From assembly GCA_030015575.1 (NCBI GenBank), contig CM057344.1, positions 594,216,410 to 594,280,409 on the forward strand: 64,000 nucleotides of DNA, read 5' to 3'. Both the position numbers and the translations under genes were made by a program. How positions within the stretch are numbered: position 1 is the stretch's first letter; every line of letters begins with the position of its first letter. The notes under the pieces were generated by a model. The model had not been told where the DNA came from and made no database searches. It saw nothing but the letters and a program-made list of their open reading frames with translations. The stretch comes from Agapanthus africanus. Taxonomy: Eukaryota; Streptophyta; Magnoliopsida; Asparagales; Amaryllidaceae. Positions 44,060 to 55,990 of this stretch are shown here, piece after piece.

Positions 44060-44680
44060 ACAAGCGCCGAGAAGAATGCGGCTCGAGCTTGAGATGAGCA
44101 TCAACGCCGAGGTTAAGAAGCTAATCGACTCCGGCTTCATCCAAGAGGTTCAGTATCCTGACTGGATCGCCAACATCGTCCCGGTGATGAAGAAAAATGG
44201 GACAGTGCGCATATGTGTGGACTTTCGGGATCTCAATAAAGCCTGCCCGAAAGACGACTTCCCGGTACCGGCCACCGAGCTAATGATGGACAATACGTCC
44301 ACCCACGAAGTCTTCTCCTTCATGGACGGATCGTCAGGATATAATCAGATAAAGATGCATCCCGAGGACCAGAAGCATACCGCTTTCCGGACCCCTTTTG
44401 GGTATATTCTGCTACAAGATGATGCCCTTCGGTCTAAAGAACGCCGGCGCCACCTATCAGAGGGCCATGACGAAGATCTTCGATGACCTCATACATGAAA
44501 TCGTCGAATGCTATATTGACGACCTTGTGGTGAAAAGCAAATCATACGAGGAATATCTAGAGCATCTAAAGATCGTGTTTCAACGCCTTCGGCAATACAA
44601 CTTGAAGATGAACCCTCTCAAATGCGCGTTCGGAGTTTCCTCAGGTAAGTTCCTAGGATTCATTGTCCGACACTGAGGCA
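44060..44680 (+). pseudogene. Element B reverse transcriptase domain
   Basis: Recognised by VRICVDFRDLNKACPKD, FSFMDGSSGYNQI, the PFGLKNAGATYQ block and the YIDD box, all as in element A. The zinc-knuckle linker upstream (about 42,500-43,700) has YCSYHTATGHPIEDC. Confidence 0.9.
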
Positions 44681-44829
44681 TCGAGATAGATCCATCAAAA
44701 ATCAAGGCAATTATGGAGATGCCCCCACCGAGGACTCTCAAGCAATTGCGGTCTCTCCAAGGGAAGCTCGCGTATATCCGGTGATTCATAACCAATCTCT
44801 CAGGCAAGTGCCGTCTTTACAGTCACCTG

Positions 44830-45830
44830 ATGAAGAAGGGAATCCCATTCGTCTGGGATCACAAATGCCAAAGCGCGCTGGATGAAATCAAGCAATACCT
44901 GCAGAATCCATCGGTGCTAGCCGCTCCGGTCAAGAGAAAGCCTCTCATTCTGTATACAACCGCCCTTGAAGGTTCCTTAGGCGCATTATGGGCACAAGAG
45001 AATGACCAAGGGAAGGAGAGAGCGCTCTACTATTTGAGTCGAGTTCTGCTGGGGGCAGAAAGCAATTATTCTCCCATCGAAAAACACTGCCTGGCATTGA
45101 TCTTCGCAATAACGAAGCCCAGGCACTATGCGTTGGCGCATGAAGTCCGTCTCATATCGAAGGTGGATCCTCTCAAGTATTTGAAGTCAAAGGCCATATT
45201 GACAGGGCGGCTCGCTAAATGGGCCTTGCTCTTGATGGAGTTCTCAATAAGCTATCAGTCTCTTAAGGCAGTGAAAGGCCAGGCCATCGCCGACTTCCTC
45301 GCTGAGCATCCGATACCTGCCGATTCTCCTTTGAACTGCGAACTGCCAGACGAACATGCGTTTGACACGAACGATGGAAATGATACTCGGTAGAAATTTA
45401 CTTCGATGGAGCATCCTCCATGAAGAAACGCAAACAAAACACCCCTATAATCAAAACAGGGGTAGGCCTCATCTTCGTGACTCCACAAGGAGGGATAATG
45501 CGCTTTGCTTTCTCCTTAACAGAGCCAAGGACAAACAATGAAGCCGAGTATGAAGTCTTGATAGCAGGTCTCGAGATCGCCATCGACATGGGGATTGGAG
45601 ACCTTCTCATATACGGAGACTCTCAACTGGTCGTTAGTCAAGTAAACGGCGACTATCAAACGTGCAAACCAGAACTGGTAAAGTATGGCGAGAGGGTACA
45701 GCCACTGTTGACCCAAATACCTTCCTACACCTTAGAAAGCATACCGCGTGCAGAAAATAGCAAAGCGGATGCATTAGCCAAGCTTGCTAAGGAACTGGCC
45801 GACGAGAACCTCGATGACGTGAGGATCGTT
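44830..45830 (+). pseudogene. Element B dual RNase H region
   Basis: RT-linked RNase H at about 44,850-45,310 (GSLGALWAQE, YSPIEKHCLAL) and a second RNase H at about 45,400-45,810 (RTNNEAEYE, IYGDSQLVVSQ, ENSKADALAKLA). Confirms the Tat-clade assignment. Confidence 0.87.
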
Positions 45831-46079
45831 GTGCAAAGCCGTCGGGTACTTGCACCGGCAGAAATATCTCCGGAGTCGTCCGAAGAAAAGGGAGCGACCG
45901 AGCAAACGGCCCTACAAATAAAAGACCAAGAGAAGGTTGAAGATTGGGGAGAAGTCTTCATAGACTACTTCAAATCCCGTCGAACGCCTGAAGATGCGTC
46001 CTCAAAATATCAGCTCATGTAGCGAGCCCTATCTTTCGCTTTCGTCAATGATACTCTGTACAAGAGGTCATTTGATTCT

Positions 46080-47195
46080 TTATGGTTAAGATGCCTGGGA
46101 CCTGAAGAAGAAAAGAGAGTCGTTTAAGAAACTCACAACGGGCTCTGTGGTTCTCACCAAGCCGGGCCAAAGATGAAGCTGAAGATCAAACGAATGGGTT
46201 ATTACTGGCCCACGATGATCCAGGACTGCCTCGAGTATGCAAAGAAATGCCACTCGTGCCTGATTCACGGGGATTTTATCCATCAGCATCCGAATCCACT
46301 ACATCCGACGGTGGCTAGCTGGCCATTTGAAATGTGGGGAACTGACATAATCGGACCCATCGAACCAGCATCGTCCAGAGGACATCGGTTAATTTTGGCG
46401 ACAACTGATTACTTCTCCAAATGGGCAGAAGCAGTACCGCTGAGGGAGGTGAAGACGGAGAATATCCTCCATTTCTTCAAGAAACACGTCATTTATCGGT
46501 TTGGCACTCCGCGACGGATTATCTCCGATAACGGACCAGCCTATAGAAGCCACAAGATCAGCCGCTTCGCACAACAGCATAACATAGACTGGAGATACTC
46601 CTCAGTCTATAATCCTCGAGCTAATAGTCTGGCTGAGGCTTTTAACAAGACATTGACAAAGATTGTAAAGAAGACGGTGTCTCGAAATAAAAAGGACTGG
46701 CACGAGAGACTGCACGAAGCTCTGTGGGCATACCGAACGACCTTCAAAACAGCCACGAATACGACGCCGTACGCATTGGTATTCGGTACAGAGGCGGTAC
46801 TCTCCCTCGAGATAGAGCTACCCTCCCTACGAGTGGCAGTTCACTACGAGCTAACGGACGAAGAAAACGCTCACTTTCGGCTTGAGGAGCTCGATGCCCT
46901 TGATGAAACCCGGCTCATGGCGCAACAAAATCTAGAGGCTTATAAAGCAAAGATGACGCGCTCATAAGAGAGATTGACTAGGCCGAGAACATTCCGCCAA
47001 GGCGAACTCGTGCTAATGGTCAAAAGACCTATGATCCCCAATCGTGCCAAGCGGGGGAAATTCGAGCCGAACTATGAAGGCCTATATATCATAGACAAGG
47101 TCTACCAGGGTGGAGCCTATCTACTCATGGACATGCATGGCGAAAGGCCCTTCAGACCAATAAATGGTCGCTTCCTGAAGAAATACTACGCTTGA
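46080..47195 (+). pseudogene. Element B integrase region
   Basis: Zinc-binding end (CHSCLIHGDF), core (TTDYFSKWAEA, ISDNGPAYRSH, YNPRANSLAEAFN) and C-terminus ending GRFLKKYYA, the same final residues as element A. Confidence 0.88.
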
Positions 47196-47284
47196 CGAGT
47201 CATGGCCTAGGTCAACGATAGATGACGACGACTATGTCCGCTCGCTATCTTCCTAAACCCAAACTCTATAAGTAATGGCCGGCT

Positions 47285-47400
47285 AGCGGACCGAAACGTC
47301 CTTAAACTAACGACGGACCGAAACGTCCTTAAACTAACAACGGACCACTACGTCCTAAAACTAGCTGTTGACCGAGATGTCGATAAACTACGGTGGATTG
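47285..47400. repeat. GGAC-N6-GTCC module block after integrase of element B
   Basis: GGAC-CGAAAC-GTCC occurs twice and GGAC-CACTAC-GTCC once, joined by TTAAACTAAC. Element A has the matching GGAC-GTTTCG-GTCC modules after its own integrase (10,636-10,680). Confidence 0.8.
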
Positions 47401-47439
47401 CAGCATCCCAAAGATGACAAAAAAAAGAATAAAAAAAGA

Positions 47440-47725
47440 GAGAGAAAAGAAAACGGTATGTCCATAAGCAAAATGGGCACGGATGAAAACCCGGAAGGGC
47501 TCCGTGAGTAAAAACAGCAGGGCTACCGGCGAGTTTTGTGAAAACCTGAAAGGGCGCAACCTTGTTAAAATAAAAAAAAAGAGAATTAAAAAAAGAGAAA
47601 AAAGAAAACGGTATATCCACAAGCAAAATGGGTACGGATGAAAACCCGAAAGGGCTCCGTGAGTAAAAACAGTAGGGCTACCGGCGAGTTTTGTGAAAAC
47701 CCGAAAGGGCGCAATCTCGTTAAAA
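47440..47725. repeat. Tandem duplication with CCCGAAAGGG palindromes
   Basis: Two copies of the block with GAAAACCCG(A/G)AAGGGCTCC and CTACCGGCGAG, inverted relative to the pair at 10,303-10,610 in element A, as expected from the opposite orientation of the elements. Confidence 0.8.
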
Positions 47726-47734
47726 GACACTTTC

Positions 47735-47900
47735 AAGGTCCTCTCGATTTTGTAAGGAGAAACCACCTGCGTGAGATCCTTATGACTCACAAGGGAGCAA
47801 CACACTTAGGGATCCCCGTGATTCCTAAGGAGAAATTACACTTGCGAGATCCTCACGACTCGTAAGGAGAATCCTTTTATGGGACCCTCACGGCTTATAA
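47735..47900. repeat. Hairpin array 1 of element B
   Basis: Units of ~26-30 bp, for example CTTAGGGATC facing GATTCCTAAG (47,805-47,829) and CTTGCGAG facing CTCGTAAG, with loops such as CTCAC, the complement of element A's GTGAG. Mispairs are mostly G-U compatible. Confidence 0.75.
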
Positions 47901-48079
47901 GATTTGAAAGTCTTAAGCTACAGGGATCTGAACCTGTTCTTAAGCAGCCCCCACACCCTCCGATACTGCCCTACAAGCGGCTCAATGCTGACCCTTATAT
48001 ACAATCCACGGGCGCGAATAAACATTTCCCTAACGAAGTCCCATCCGTGACTAGGGATATGTCTATATGGTGAACAACC

Positions 48080-48250
48080 CTTGTAAGTCCTCTCGATTTA
48101 TAAGGAGAAAACCCTCTTGTAAGATCCTTACGACTTATAGGAGAACATACACTTAGGAGTCCTCACGACTCCTAAGGAGAAAACGCACCTACGAGATCCT
48201 CACGACTTGTAGGGAGAAATACCTTCATGAGACCCTTACGGCTCATGAAG
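48080..48250. repeat. Hairpin array 2 of element B
   Basis: Includes CTTAGGAGTC (48,152-48,161) with GACTCCTAAG (48,167-48,176) around CTCAC, a perfect stem that differs from element A's at one paired position on both arms. Also CTTCATGAG (48,223-48,231) with CTCATGAAG (48,242-48,250). Confidence 0.8.
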
Positions 48251-48409
48251 TCAAAAGCCTTAGTCGACAGGATCCTAACCCTGTTTACTAAGCCACCTTT
48301 GCTCGACATCGACAGAGGCAAATGATGATTCGCTCCTGGAAATATCCTAGTTGTAGCGGTGCTGATGCTGAAATCGGTGTCTAATCCCATGTTTGCAGCG
48401 AAAAGTTAG

Positions 48410-48640
48410 CAAGCCACACATGCATACGAAATAGCCGAAATGATGGGGTAACTTGCAACAAAATCAGCAGGTAAAAATGTATGCATGCAAAATAGCCGAA
48501 ATGATTGGGCAACTCGCAATAAAAAGCAGCGAGTAAAAATAAAATAAATAGCCGAAATGATTGGGCACCGCGAAAAACAGCCGAAATGATTGGGCAATCG
48601 CGACCTTCGCGATACAAAAAGCTGAAATGATAGAGCATCG
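48410..48640. repeat. Dispersed AGCCGAAATGAT repeats
   Basis: Five copies of AGCCGAAATGAT or near variants (the last reads AGCTGAAATGAT). Complement of the 9,390-9,612 block of element A. Confidence 0.75.
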
Positions 48641-48942
48641 CGGAAATAAATAAAAAAATAAAATGAATGAAATTTACGCCCTACAGGTGATATCACATCG
48701 GTCCCTGTATATGATCCGGGGGCGCAAATAAAGAGGGAATCACACCCTTCCTTCCCAAGCTTCATCAGAAGGAGAAGCCAAATCTCAATGGTTCACAGAC
48801 AGCCTAGAGATCATCGCGATATTCGTCTCATCACAATAGATGCAACGTCAAGCAAAGCGGAACAGCGGCAACCTCCAGTTCCATGACTCGGCGGTGCACA
48901 GATGACCAAGAGTCAAACCCCGAATCCGTGAAATGCGGATAA

Positions 48943-49620
48943 GAGCAAAATTCCTAGTTACGTGGAACGCGGATAATATCACTCCTGACCCCGTGGGAAA
49001 CGTCCAGAGCAGATCCTGGTCCTCGCAGAGCACGGCAGTGAACCCGTGTGAAGCATCCAGAGCGGAGCCTGGTCCTCGCAGAGCACGGCAGTGAACCCGT
49101 GTGAAGCATCCAGAGCAAAATTCCTGACTACGTGGAACGCGGATAATGTCACTTCTGACCCAATGGAAAATGTCCAGAGCGGATCCTGGTCCTTGCAGAA
49201 CATGGCAGTGAACCCGTGTGAAGCATCCAGAGCGGAGCCTGGTCCTCGCAGAACACGGCAGTGAACCCGTGGGAAGCATCCAGAGCAAAATTCCTGGTTA
49301 CGTGAAACGCGGATAATGTCACTCCTGACCCCGTGGAAAACGTCCAGAGCGGATCCTGGTCCTCACAGAGCACGGCAGTGAACGTGTGAAGCATCCAGAG
49401 CGGAGCCTGGTCCTCGCAGAGCACGGCAGTGAACCCGTGTGAAGCATCCAGAGCAAAATTCCTGGCTACATGGAACGCGGATAATGTCACTTCTGACCCC
49501 GTGGAAAACGTCCAGAGCAGATCCTGGTCCTCGCAGAGCACGGCAGTGAACCCGTGTGAAGCATCCAGAGCGGAGCCTAGTCCTCACCAAACACGGCAGT
49601 GAACCCGTGGGAAGCATCCA
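48943..49620. repeat. 170-bp tandem array, four copies, with ~57-bp subunits
   Basis: GAGCAAAA(T)TTCCTG-type starts fall at 48,943, 49,113, 49,283, 49,451 and 49,621, spacing 168-170 bp. Each unit is made of subunits built on AGCACGGCAGTGAACCCGTG. A single stray subunit lies at 50,490-50,560. Element A has a different array (132 bp) in this region. Confidence 0.9.
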
Positions 49621-49624
49621 GAGC

Positions 49625-50480
49625 AAAAATTGGACTGTGAGGTCCTTAAACTCACATACTATGATGTCCTTAACCTTGACCGTGATGTCTTAAAACTAAC
49701 AACATTGGACTGTGAGGCCCTTAAACTCACGGACTATGATGTCCTTAACCTTGACCGTGATGTCTTAAAACTAACAACATTGGACTATGAGGTCCTTAAA
49801 CTCACGGACTATGATGTCCTTAACCTTGACCGTGATGTCTTAAAACTAACAACATTGGACTGTGAGGTCCTTAAACTCACAGACTATGATGTCCTTAATC
49901 TCGACCGTGATGTCTTAAAACTAACAATGGACCGTAATGTCCTTAAACTAATTTTACCTTGGTTCAAGGGTACATCTCTTCACTCCTTTGATATTTATCG
50001 TTGTAATTCCTCAACGTCTTCAAAGAGGTGACGGGTCCCGACAACCACGCGTTTCACGGACTGTAGAGTCCTTAAACCCATGGACTATGATGTCCTTAAC
50101 CTCGACCGTAATGTCTTAAAACTAACAACGGACTGTGGAGTCCTTAGATCCATGGACTATGATGTCCTTAACCTTGACCGTGATGTCTTAAAACTAATAT
50201 CGAACTGTGGAGTCCTTAAATCCACGGACTATGATGTCCTTAACCTCGACCGTGATGTCTTAAAACTAACATTGGACTGTGAGGTCCTTAAACTCATGGA
50301 CTATGATGTCCTTAATCTCGACCGTGATGTCTTAAAACTAACAACGGACCGCGGAGTCCTTAAATCCACGGACTATGATGTCCTTAGCCGTCGACCGTGA
50401 TGTCTTAAAACTAAACAACGGACCGTGGAGTCCTTAAATCCATGGACTATGATGTCCTTAACCTTGACCACGAGGTCTTT
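49625..50480. repeat. 75-bp tandem array of GGAC-N6-GTCC modules
   Basis: The first four units start at 49,630, 49,705, 49,780 and 49,855, exactly 75 bp apart, each with three modules (loops TGTGAG, TATGAT and a GACCGTGATGTC form). A break at 49,950-50,040 holds a piece also present in the LTR (CATCTCTTCACTCCTTTG), and the array resumes to 50,480. This stretch thus copies LTR-type sequence into the 3' block. Confidence 0.9.
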
Positions 50481-50599
50481 AAACTACGGTATCCTGGAAA
50501 ACATCCAGAGCAGAGTCTGGTCCTTGCAGAACACGGCAGTGAACCCGTGGGAAGCATCCAGAGTAATTTCGGATTCCGTGAAATGCGGATGATGACAAC

Positions 50600-50790
50600 T
50601 TCACCCATCACCTGCGGGTCCTCACGACTTGTAAGGGAGCAAATTCGCTTATGAGATCCTTACGACTCGCAAGAGAGAAAAAACTCACCTAGGAATCCTC
50701 ACGATTCTTAAGGAGAAATTACATCTACGGGATCCTCTCGACCGGTAGGGAGAAAATTCTTTATGAGACCCTCACGGCTCATAAAGTTGA
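50600..50790. repeat. Hairpin array 3 of element B
   Basis: Includes CTTTATGAG (50,759-50,767) with CTCATAAAG (50,778-50,786), differing from the 48,223 unit by a paired C-to-T and G-to-A change. It lies next to the 3' end of the antisense gene, like array 1 of element A. Confidence 0.78.
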
Positions 50791-50917
50791 AAAGTCTTAG
50801 GAAGCAGATCTTAACCCTGAATCCTAAGCCATCGTTGTCCTGCAAGGAGACCAAGATAGACTATCCACAGAATACATTCCACAAAAAGGGACACACCATT
50901 GAGAAGAAAAATATGTT

Positions 50918-50923
50918 TTTATT
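50918..50923 (-). terminator. Poly(A) signal of the element B antisense gene
   Basis: AATAAA on the minus strand about 100 bp past the antisense stop at 51,021. Confidence 0.45.
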
Positions 50924-51020
50924 CATGAACCAAAATGAATACAAAGTACAATTTATGAAAGAACCAAAATACTCTCATTCAGAAGTATGTACAAAAGAAG
51001 AATAAAAAATATACAATTCT

Positions 51021-54000
51021 TCAAGCTGGCGGATGATTCAAAAGGTTCATCAGTTCATCCTTCCTTTCTTGGGTCTCAGCTTCAAAATTGACTATGGTTG
51101 CGAAACAGGCCTCCGCTTCCGACTGTTGGGCCTGATGCGAGGCAAGCCGGCCTTCAAGCTCATGCTCAGTAGCTTTATGAGCATCAACCATCGTCCGGGT
51201 AAAGATAACAGCTTTATCAACAGCCACCACGTCCTTGATTATGGCTTGAAACTCTTGCCAAAGTTTATATGCGCGGGTGGTCTTAGATGTAAGTTCGGCT
51301 TGAAGCTCCCCTAGTGCGGTTGAAGTCAACTTTCTCTCTGAGAACTTTCGGCGGAGCCTCTTTTCATAGGAAAGCGTATTAGCGGCGTATCGCTTAATCA
51401 ACTCCTGCAAACTTGTCTTCGCAGCCACCACCTTCGAAGGAAGGCGTGGGCATTCAAGACTATGCAAGCGAGCCTCCACTCGACGACAGAATTCGACCCA
51501 AACTTGCACAAATGCTTCACTGTGATAAGTAGCAAGAAAGGGGAGAGAACCGTTGGCTTCAGCAGCAAATTCTTCGGCTGTGAGCGAGCCACCAACACGA
51601 AGTTCTTCGATTAACTCTAACAAAGAGTGAAGGCTTGACTTGGCCATACGTTCGGATGCACGCAGCGCATAAGGGCCAGGCGGCATGAGAATGCGAGTCT
51701 CTAACGCGGTAACAATAGGCAGAGCTGTTAAAGATTGATAAATGATCAGCGAAGGTTGCAAACAGGGGACAGATGCAAAGGCGTCGAAACTTTACTTACC
51801 CACGTTTATACGAGAAGAGTCTGGAAGATCTCCGGGCCCATCGAGGACCTCAACCTCATCATCAGCCTCCAGAACTACAGAAGACATGAACATTGTTACA
51901 TAAAGAAGTAACAATATCGAGAAAAGGAGCGAACAATGCTAACCTTGTCCAGAAGATAGAATGATGCGCTGAGGGGATATCGCCTGTGGAGCAGCCAGTT
52001 CCAGCAGACGCTGGAAAGACTTCCTTGGAGACAGGCCAGTGATGGACGCCGCCAATTCCCGTAGCTCTGAAAAGACAGAAAAGTTCAAATAATGAAGAGA
52101 TCGTTAAAATAAAAGATGGAACAATACCTTCGATGCTCCTCCCATTTTAGGTTGGAGGGATAGCAGCTTCGGCGGCCTCCTCCATGCCCCCAGGCACATC
52201 ATCGGGGAGGTGGGCCGGTATAGTAACTTCCGGTGAAGGAGCAGTGACCATCGCTACGGGCTCCAATGGAAGGATGGTGGCCTTGACTACCTGTCCTGCA
52301 GTCTCTGGGCTGTCCCCAGGGATATCCATTGAATCCGCGGCCAATGACGATGCCTCTTCCAGAGGAGCAATCACCTGGGGAGCAGGAATCACCAAGAGAA
52401 GCTCCATCGCAAGAGGGACAGTTTCATCAGCCCCCTCCACACTGAGCAATGTTTCACTAGGGGTATCAGCAGGCTCTACGGTTAGTAAACCCGTGGGAAC
52501 CTCCCCCATCGCCGAAGTCTCTGCACAGTTCACACAAGGATAAGAATACATATATACAAGTGCAGACAATATGAAGTATTACAAAGAAATACCGGAACAT
52601 ACCGTTGCGCAAGGAAGCTTTTTGTATGGCTCGCTCAAGCCGACACTCCTTCTCAAGGAGGTATGCTCGCCGAGGTTCAAGGGTAGACTCGTGGCCGCCA
52701 GTCTACAATGAAAGCGCATCCGCAGCGTCCTCCGAAACAGCCTGTTTAAGGGCCCTTTCGCCCCATTTCTCCAAAGGGCCGATGAATCGTCGCCGGATCC
52801 ACGAAGGGTCATCATAAAAAAATGACAGCTGGGTAGGGCTTTTTCGGAATTCTTACGTTCTCTGACTCGTCTTGAGAACGTCTTATAGCCTCAGCCAGTT
52901 GTGCAGCTTCCTCGGCAGATGAACCAGGAAAAAGAAGACTGTCGTCTGGCGGACTAGCAGCGGTCTTCTTCCCCCGTTTTGGCCCAGAGTTAATGGCTCT
53001 AGAAGATCGCTTCTTTCCCCTTGTCGTCTGTTTTTTGGACTGCTTCTCGGTTTTTACAAAGGGAGAAGACTTCTTCAGGACCTTCGCCAAGGGGATGTTA
53101 TCATCAGAGCTGGGTTTTGCATCCGGAACCGGTACGGTATCCGTCATCGGTCGTTCAAGCGAAGCATCTGTTGGCAATAAGACGCGAAGCCTTTCCTCCT
53201 CTCTGAAGGTTTTTAGCGAAGCAGCCATAGCTTCTTCTGTAGAGGCACCTGTTAAAATAGCAAGCGTCAGTCAAAGCATGATAGAAAGAATGAACAACTG
53301 AGAGATAAGGGTAAAGTATACCTGACTGCGCAAGGGCAGACAGTTCTTTTTCAAGGATGGCTGACTGTTTGGAAGCTTCGATGGCAGCCTCCAAATCGGT
53401 ATCATCAAGCATCCCGAATAAGCCCTCATTGGTCCCATATTCGCTCAAGCCTTTGCTAGACGGATCAAGAGTCATCGAGCCTAATATGGTGTCCAAAGAA
53501 AGTACTTGTTTCTTTTTCTTCTGAGGACGGGCACCGGTGGCCGATAACACGAGTTTGCGTTTAGTGGACGCCTTTGGACGACGAGTCCCAATTTCTTTTC
53601 CTACGTCCGACTCGGGGGACGCGGCAGCCACCTCTTTTTCAGGCACGCTGGGTGGGGGCAACCCACGCGTAGGGCTTAACACGTGTGGAGGCTCAACTAC
53701 AGTGACCTCTCTCAGGGGAGGATGAACAATGTTCCGTCGCTTCAGAGGAACATTTCGATCGCCAGCCGGCACTGCACCCTTGCGATCGAGCAACAATCGC
53801 TTCTCTTCCCTGATGACGGCGCCCATTGAATGCTGATACCACGCCACGTACGCATTAAGAGCCTTTGGGACGCAACTCGGTTCGCTGATAAAGAAGTTGG
53901 ACCCTGTGTTCAGGCGCATAAAATGATGCAGTGCGCTCCGTATTCCCTCTTCGGTAGCAGCAGGTTCGGCCAAGAAGGGTTCAAGTGGGACGCCCTGATT

Positions 54001-55623
54001 GTAACTTAGCTACTGGGAGAAACGGTGCGGATTGTATCTCATGAATAATGCCGCATCATTTTGCCTGAACACTAAGAAATCCGGTCTGATGGAATATAAA
54101 TGAAGGATCTCCCGAGCTTTCAACACAGAGGCCCCATCTTTAAATATGTCCTGCAGTGGTAGCACCATCTTCCCCGACTCTTGGCCGATGGTCAGAACTT
54201 TATCAGTAAAGGACATGCCAGCCCCAACCGTGCACGGGTGAAGAAGCAAGCCTCTAGCTTCCCGTTGCGTCGGAGTCACAATAGAAGCGCCAACCAGTCG
54301 CATGATCCGAGAGAACCTGCACCTGTCATAAAAACCCGGCCTCTTGTGGATGCCAAAGACACCTAACACGTGTAACTCGAGCCATGACGTAAAATAATGC
54401 ATTGAGAAGTTTACCGACTGCACCCCTGGCTCAGTGGTATCAGCCGCCAAGCTGAGGCCGTGATACATATGGGCTAACCCAGCAATCCCCACAGCCACTT
54501 GTATCCCAGCAACCATCCGATGCGCAGGATAGAAGACGGACGGCCTCATACGGCGAGGGTGCATGGGAAGCGCGAACCAACTCGGCCACAGCCTGAGAAA
54601 CCCTAAAAAGAACGCTTCTTCGTCGATCCCAGGAGCCGCCAGTTCTGCAAAAGGGATGACTGGGATATCAGGTAAAAAGAAGCTCTTCTGATCCGCCTCC
54701 ACCGCTGGCAGATTGCCTAAACCCAAGCCGAAAGGGTCGTCAAGACTGGCGAATTTCTCGACTTCTTCCTTCAATATTTCCCGGCGGAGAAAATCAGCGA
54801 TAAAAGCCATAAAACTAACTCCACGACCTTCGGATGCAAGAGAAAGGTTCTCGTACATATTCAACACCTTTATTAAGCTCGGAAATTTATGTTGAATAGC
54901 ATTCTCGGGAGTAAGACCCATTACCACTAATTTGGTAGCGAAAACATACTCGTCTGGGGGAAGCAATTCCTCATAATGTTCCCCGGTAACAGGTAAACCC
55001 GAGACCTCTGCAAACTCCTCCAAAGAAATGGAGACTTCTCGATCTGATAGAAGGAAGGTGTGGGTTGGGATGTTCCACTGTTTCAGAAATGCCCTGACCC
55101 ACCATGTAGGGGGTGTGGAATATTGAAACAAAGAGGCATAAACGGCGGGATACAATCCGGGCTTCATCAACTATGGCTTCCTCGCCGATAGAATATACCG
55201 GGCCCACTGCAAATACCCGGCTGGGTGACGGGGAGTTAGTCCTGCATTGTACGGCTGTCCCCAGGGGCGTGACTCGCCCTGACATATGCGTCGCCCTAGG
55301 ATGTCCAAAGCCACCGGCGGCTGCACGGGTATTGCGGCAATAGAAGGCCGAAGGAGACCTTCTGAAGTCCAGCTGACCTCCTCCACAGTGTAATTTATCG
55401 GAGGCGTATTTGCATAAGCAATCGCTGAAATAGGCTCCGAGGGTGTCGCACAGGAAAAGCTCCGTCGGCCCATGATAATTTGATCATACCATCTACCCCA
55501 TAGATGAAGACTCTTATGCTCCGGGTCATGGTCTTTTATCAGCGCGAAAACCTCTCGGTCAACGGGTGCCTCAGGAAATCCGCCTTCTGAACGAATGAAT
55601 GGGAAGGAGGTGTCGGAAGACAT
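51021..55623 (-). CDS. Antisense PMD protein gene of element B, multi-exon
   Basis: Counterpart of the gene at 2,633-7,430. It begins MSSDTSFPFIRSE at 55,623. The PMD core lies at about 54,000-55,100 (FLKQWNIPTHTF, SISLEEFAEVSGLP, LDDPFGLGLGNLP). It continues through a Lys-rich linker, acidic Pro/Val-rich segments and a C-terminal stretch (51,021-51,760) rich in Glu, Leu and Ala that looks coiled-coil. Several parts are separated by AT-rich intervals with splice-site-like ends on the minus strand, so a multi-exon gene is likely. The 3' splice site just before the ATG (TTTCTGCGCAG) is kept in both elements. The gene looks slightly broken. Retained similarity along the whole protein suggests it mattered to the family; function unknown. 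Confidence 0.68.
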
Positions 55624-55990
55624 AATGCCTGCGCAGAAAAGAACGAATTTTTCAGCCACCAATGCTATAAATTAAATTCTGTTAAGAGGCACTATAAATC
55701 CGTACTGCACTGCAATGCAGTTAAAGGGGACCAAAGGGGACTCACAAAATCTAGATGACAGTTCATTATTAATAAAACAGCCTCATCATTGGATGAGGCT
55801 GACATTAAATGAGGAAATCCTCAAGAGATTCTCATTAAATGAGAAATCCCTCAGGCAGAGGAGTAAAACTCCCATTGAGAGCAGTGCTCTTCACTGGACA
55901 GACATCTGTCAAAGTCCAATGATGAAGGAATAAAATTCCTCAAGAAGAGCCTCGCTCTGAAAAGGTGATGTAATAATCTATCAAAAATAT
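55624..55990 (-). promoter_or_regulatory. Remaining part of the antisense leader of element B
   Basis: Matches 2,240-2,620 of element A in reverse complement and is built of palindromes such as CAGCCTCATC with GATGAGGCTG near 55,775-55,800 and GAGGAAATCCTC. The TATA-bearing promoter part seen in element A is absent, so this copy's antisense promoter is lost. Confidence 0.6.

Larger units (their letters stand above)
25280..55990 (+). mobile_element. Element B: Tat-clade Ty3/gypsy retrotransposon, split by a nested element, no 3' LTR
   Basis: Same layout as element A but on the plus strand: 5' LTR, PBS, pre-gag, gag, protease, RT, dual RNase H, integrase, repeat-rich 3' block and an antisense PMD gene. 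Its 5' LTR contains the copia-type insertion (26,216-36,055). Homology to A fades at about 55,990, inside the antisense leader. No promoter box, polypurine tract or 3' LTR is found beyond, so the right end is lost. Coding regions look broken, with around a dozen interruptions, more than in A. Without a second LTR it cannot be dated directly, but it is older than the nested insertion. Confidence 0.9.

Noticed and set aside
48943-49620. Regular direct repeats resembling a CRISPR array
   Set aside because: Repeats are contiguous with diverged subunits and no unique spacers, and the DNA is plant nuclear, so this is an ordinary tandem array.
49630-50400. Open frames with repeated VLNLDRDVLKLT-like peptides resembling leucine-rich repeats (also 36,827-37,270)
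   Set aside because: They translate the GGAC-N6-GTCC DNA modules. The same DNA occurs in LTRs and on both strands without frame conservation.
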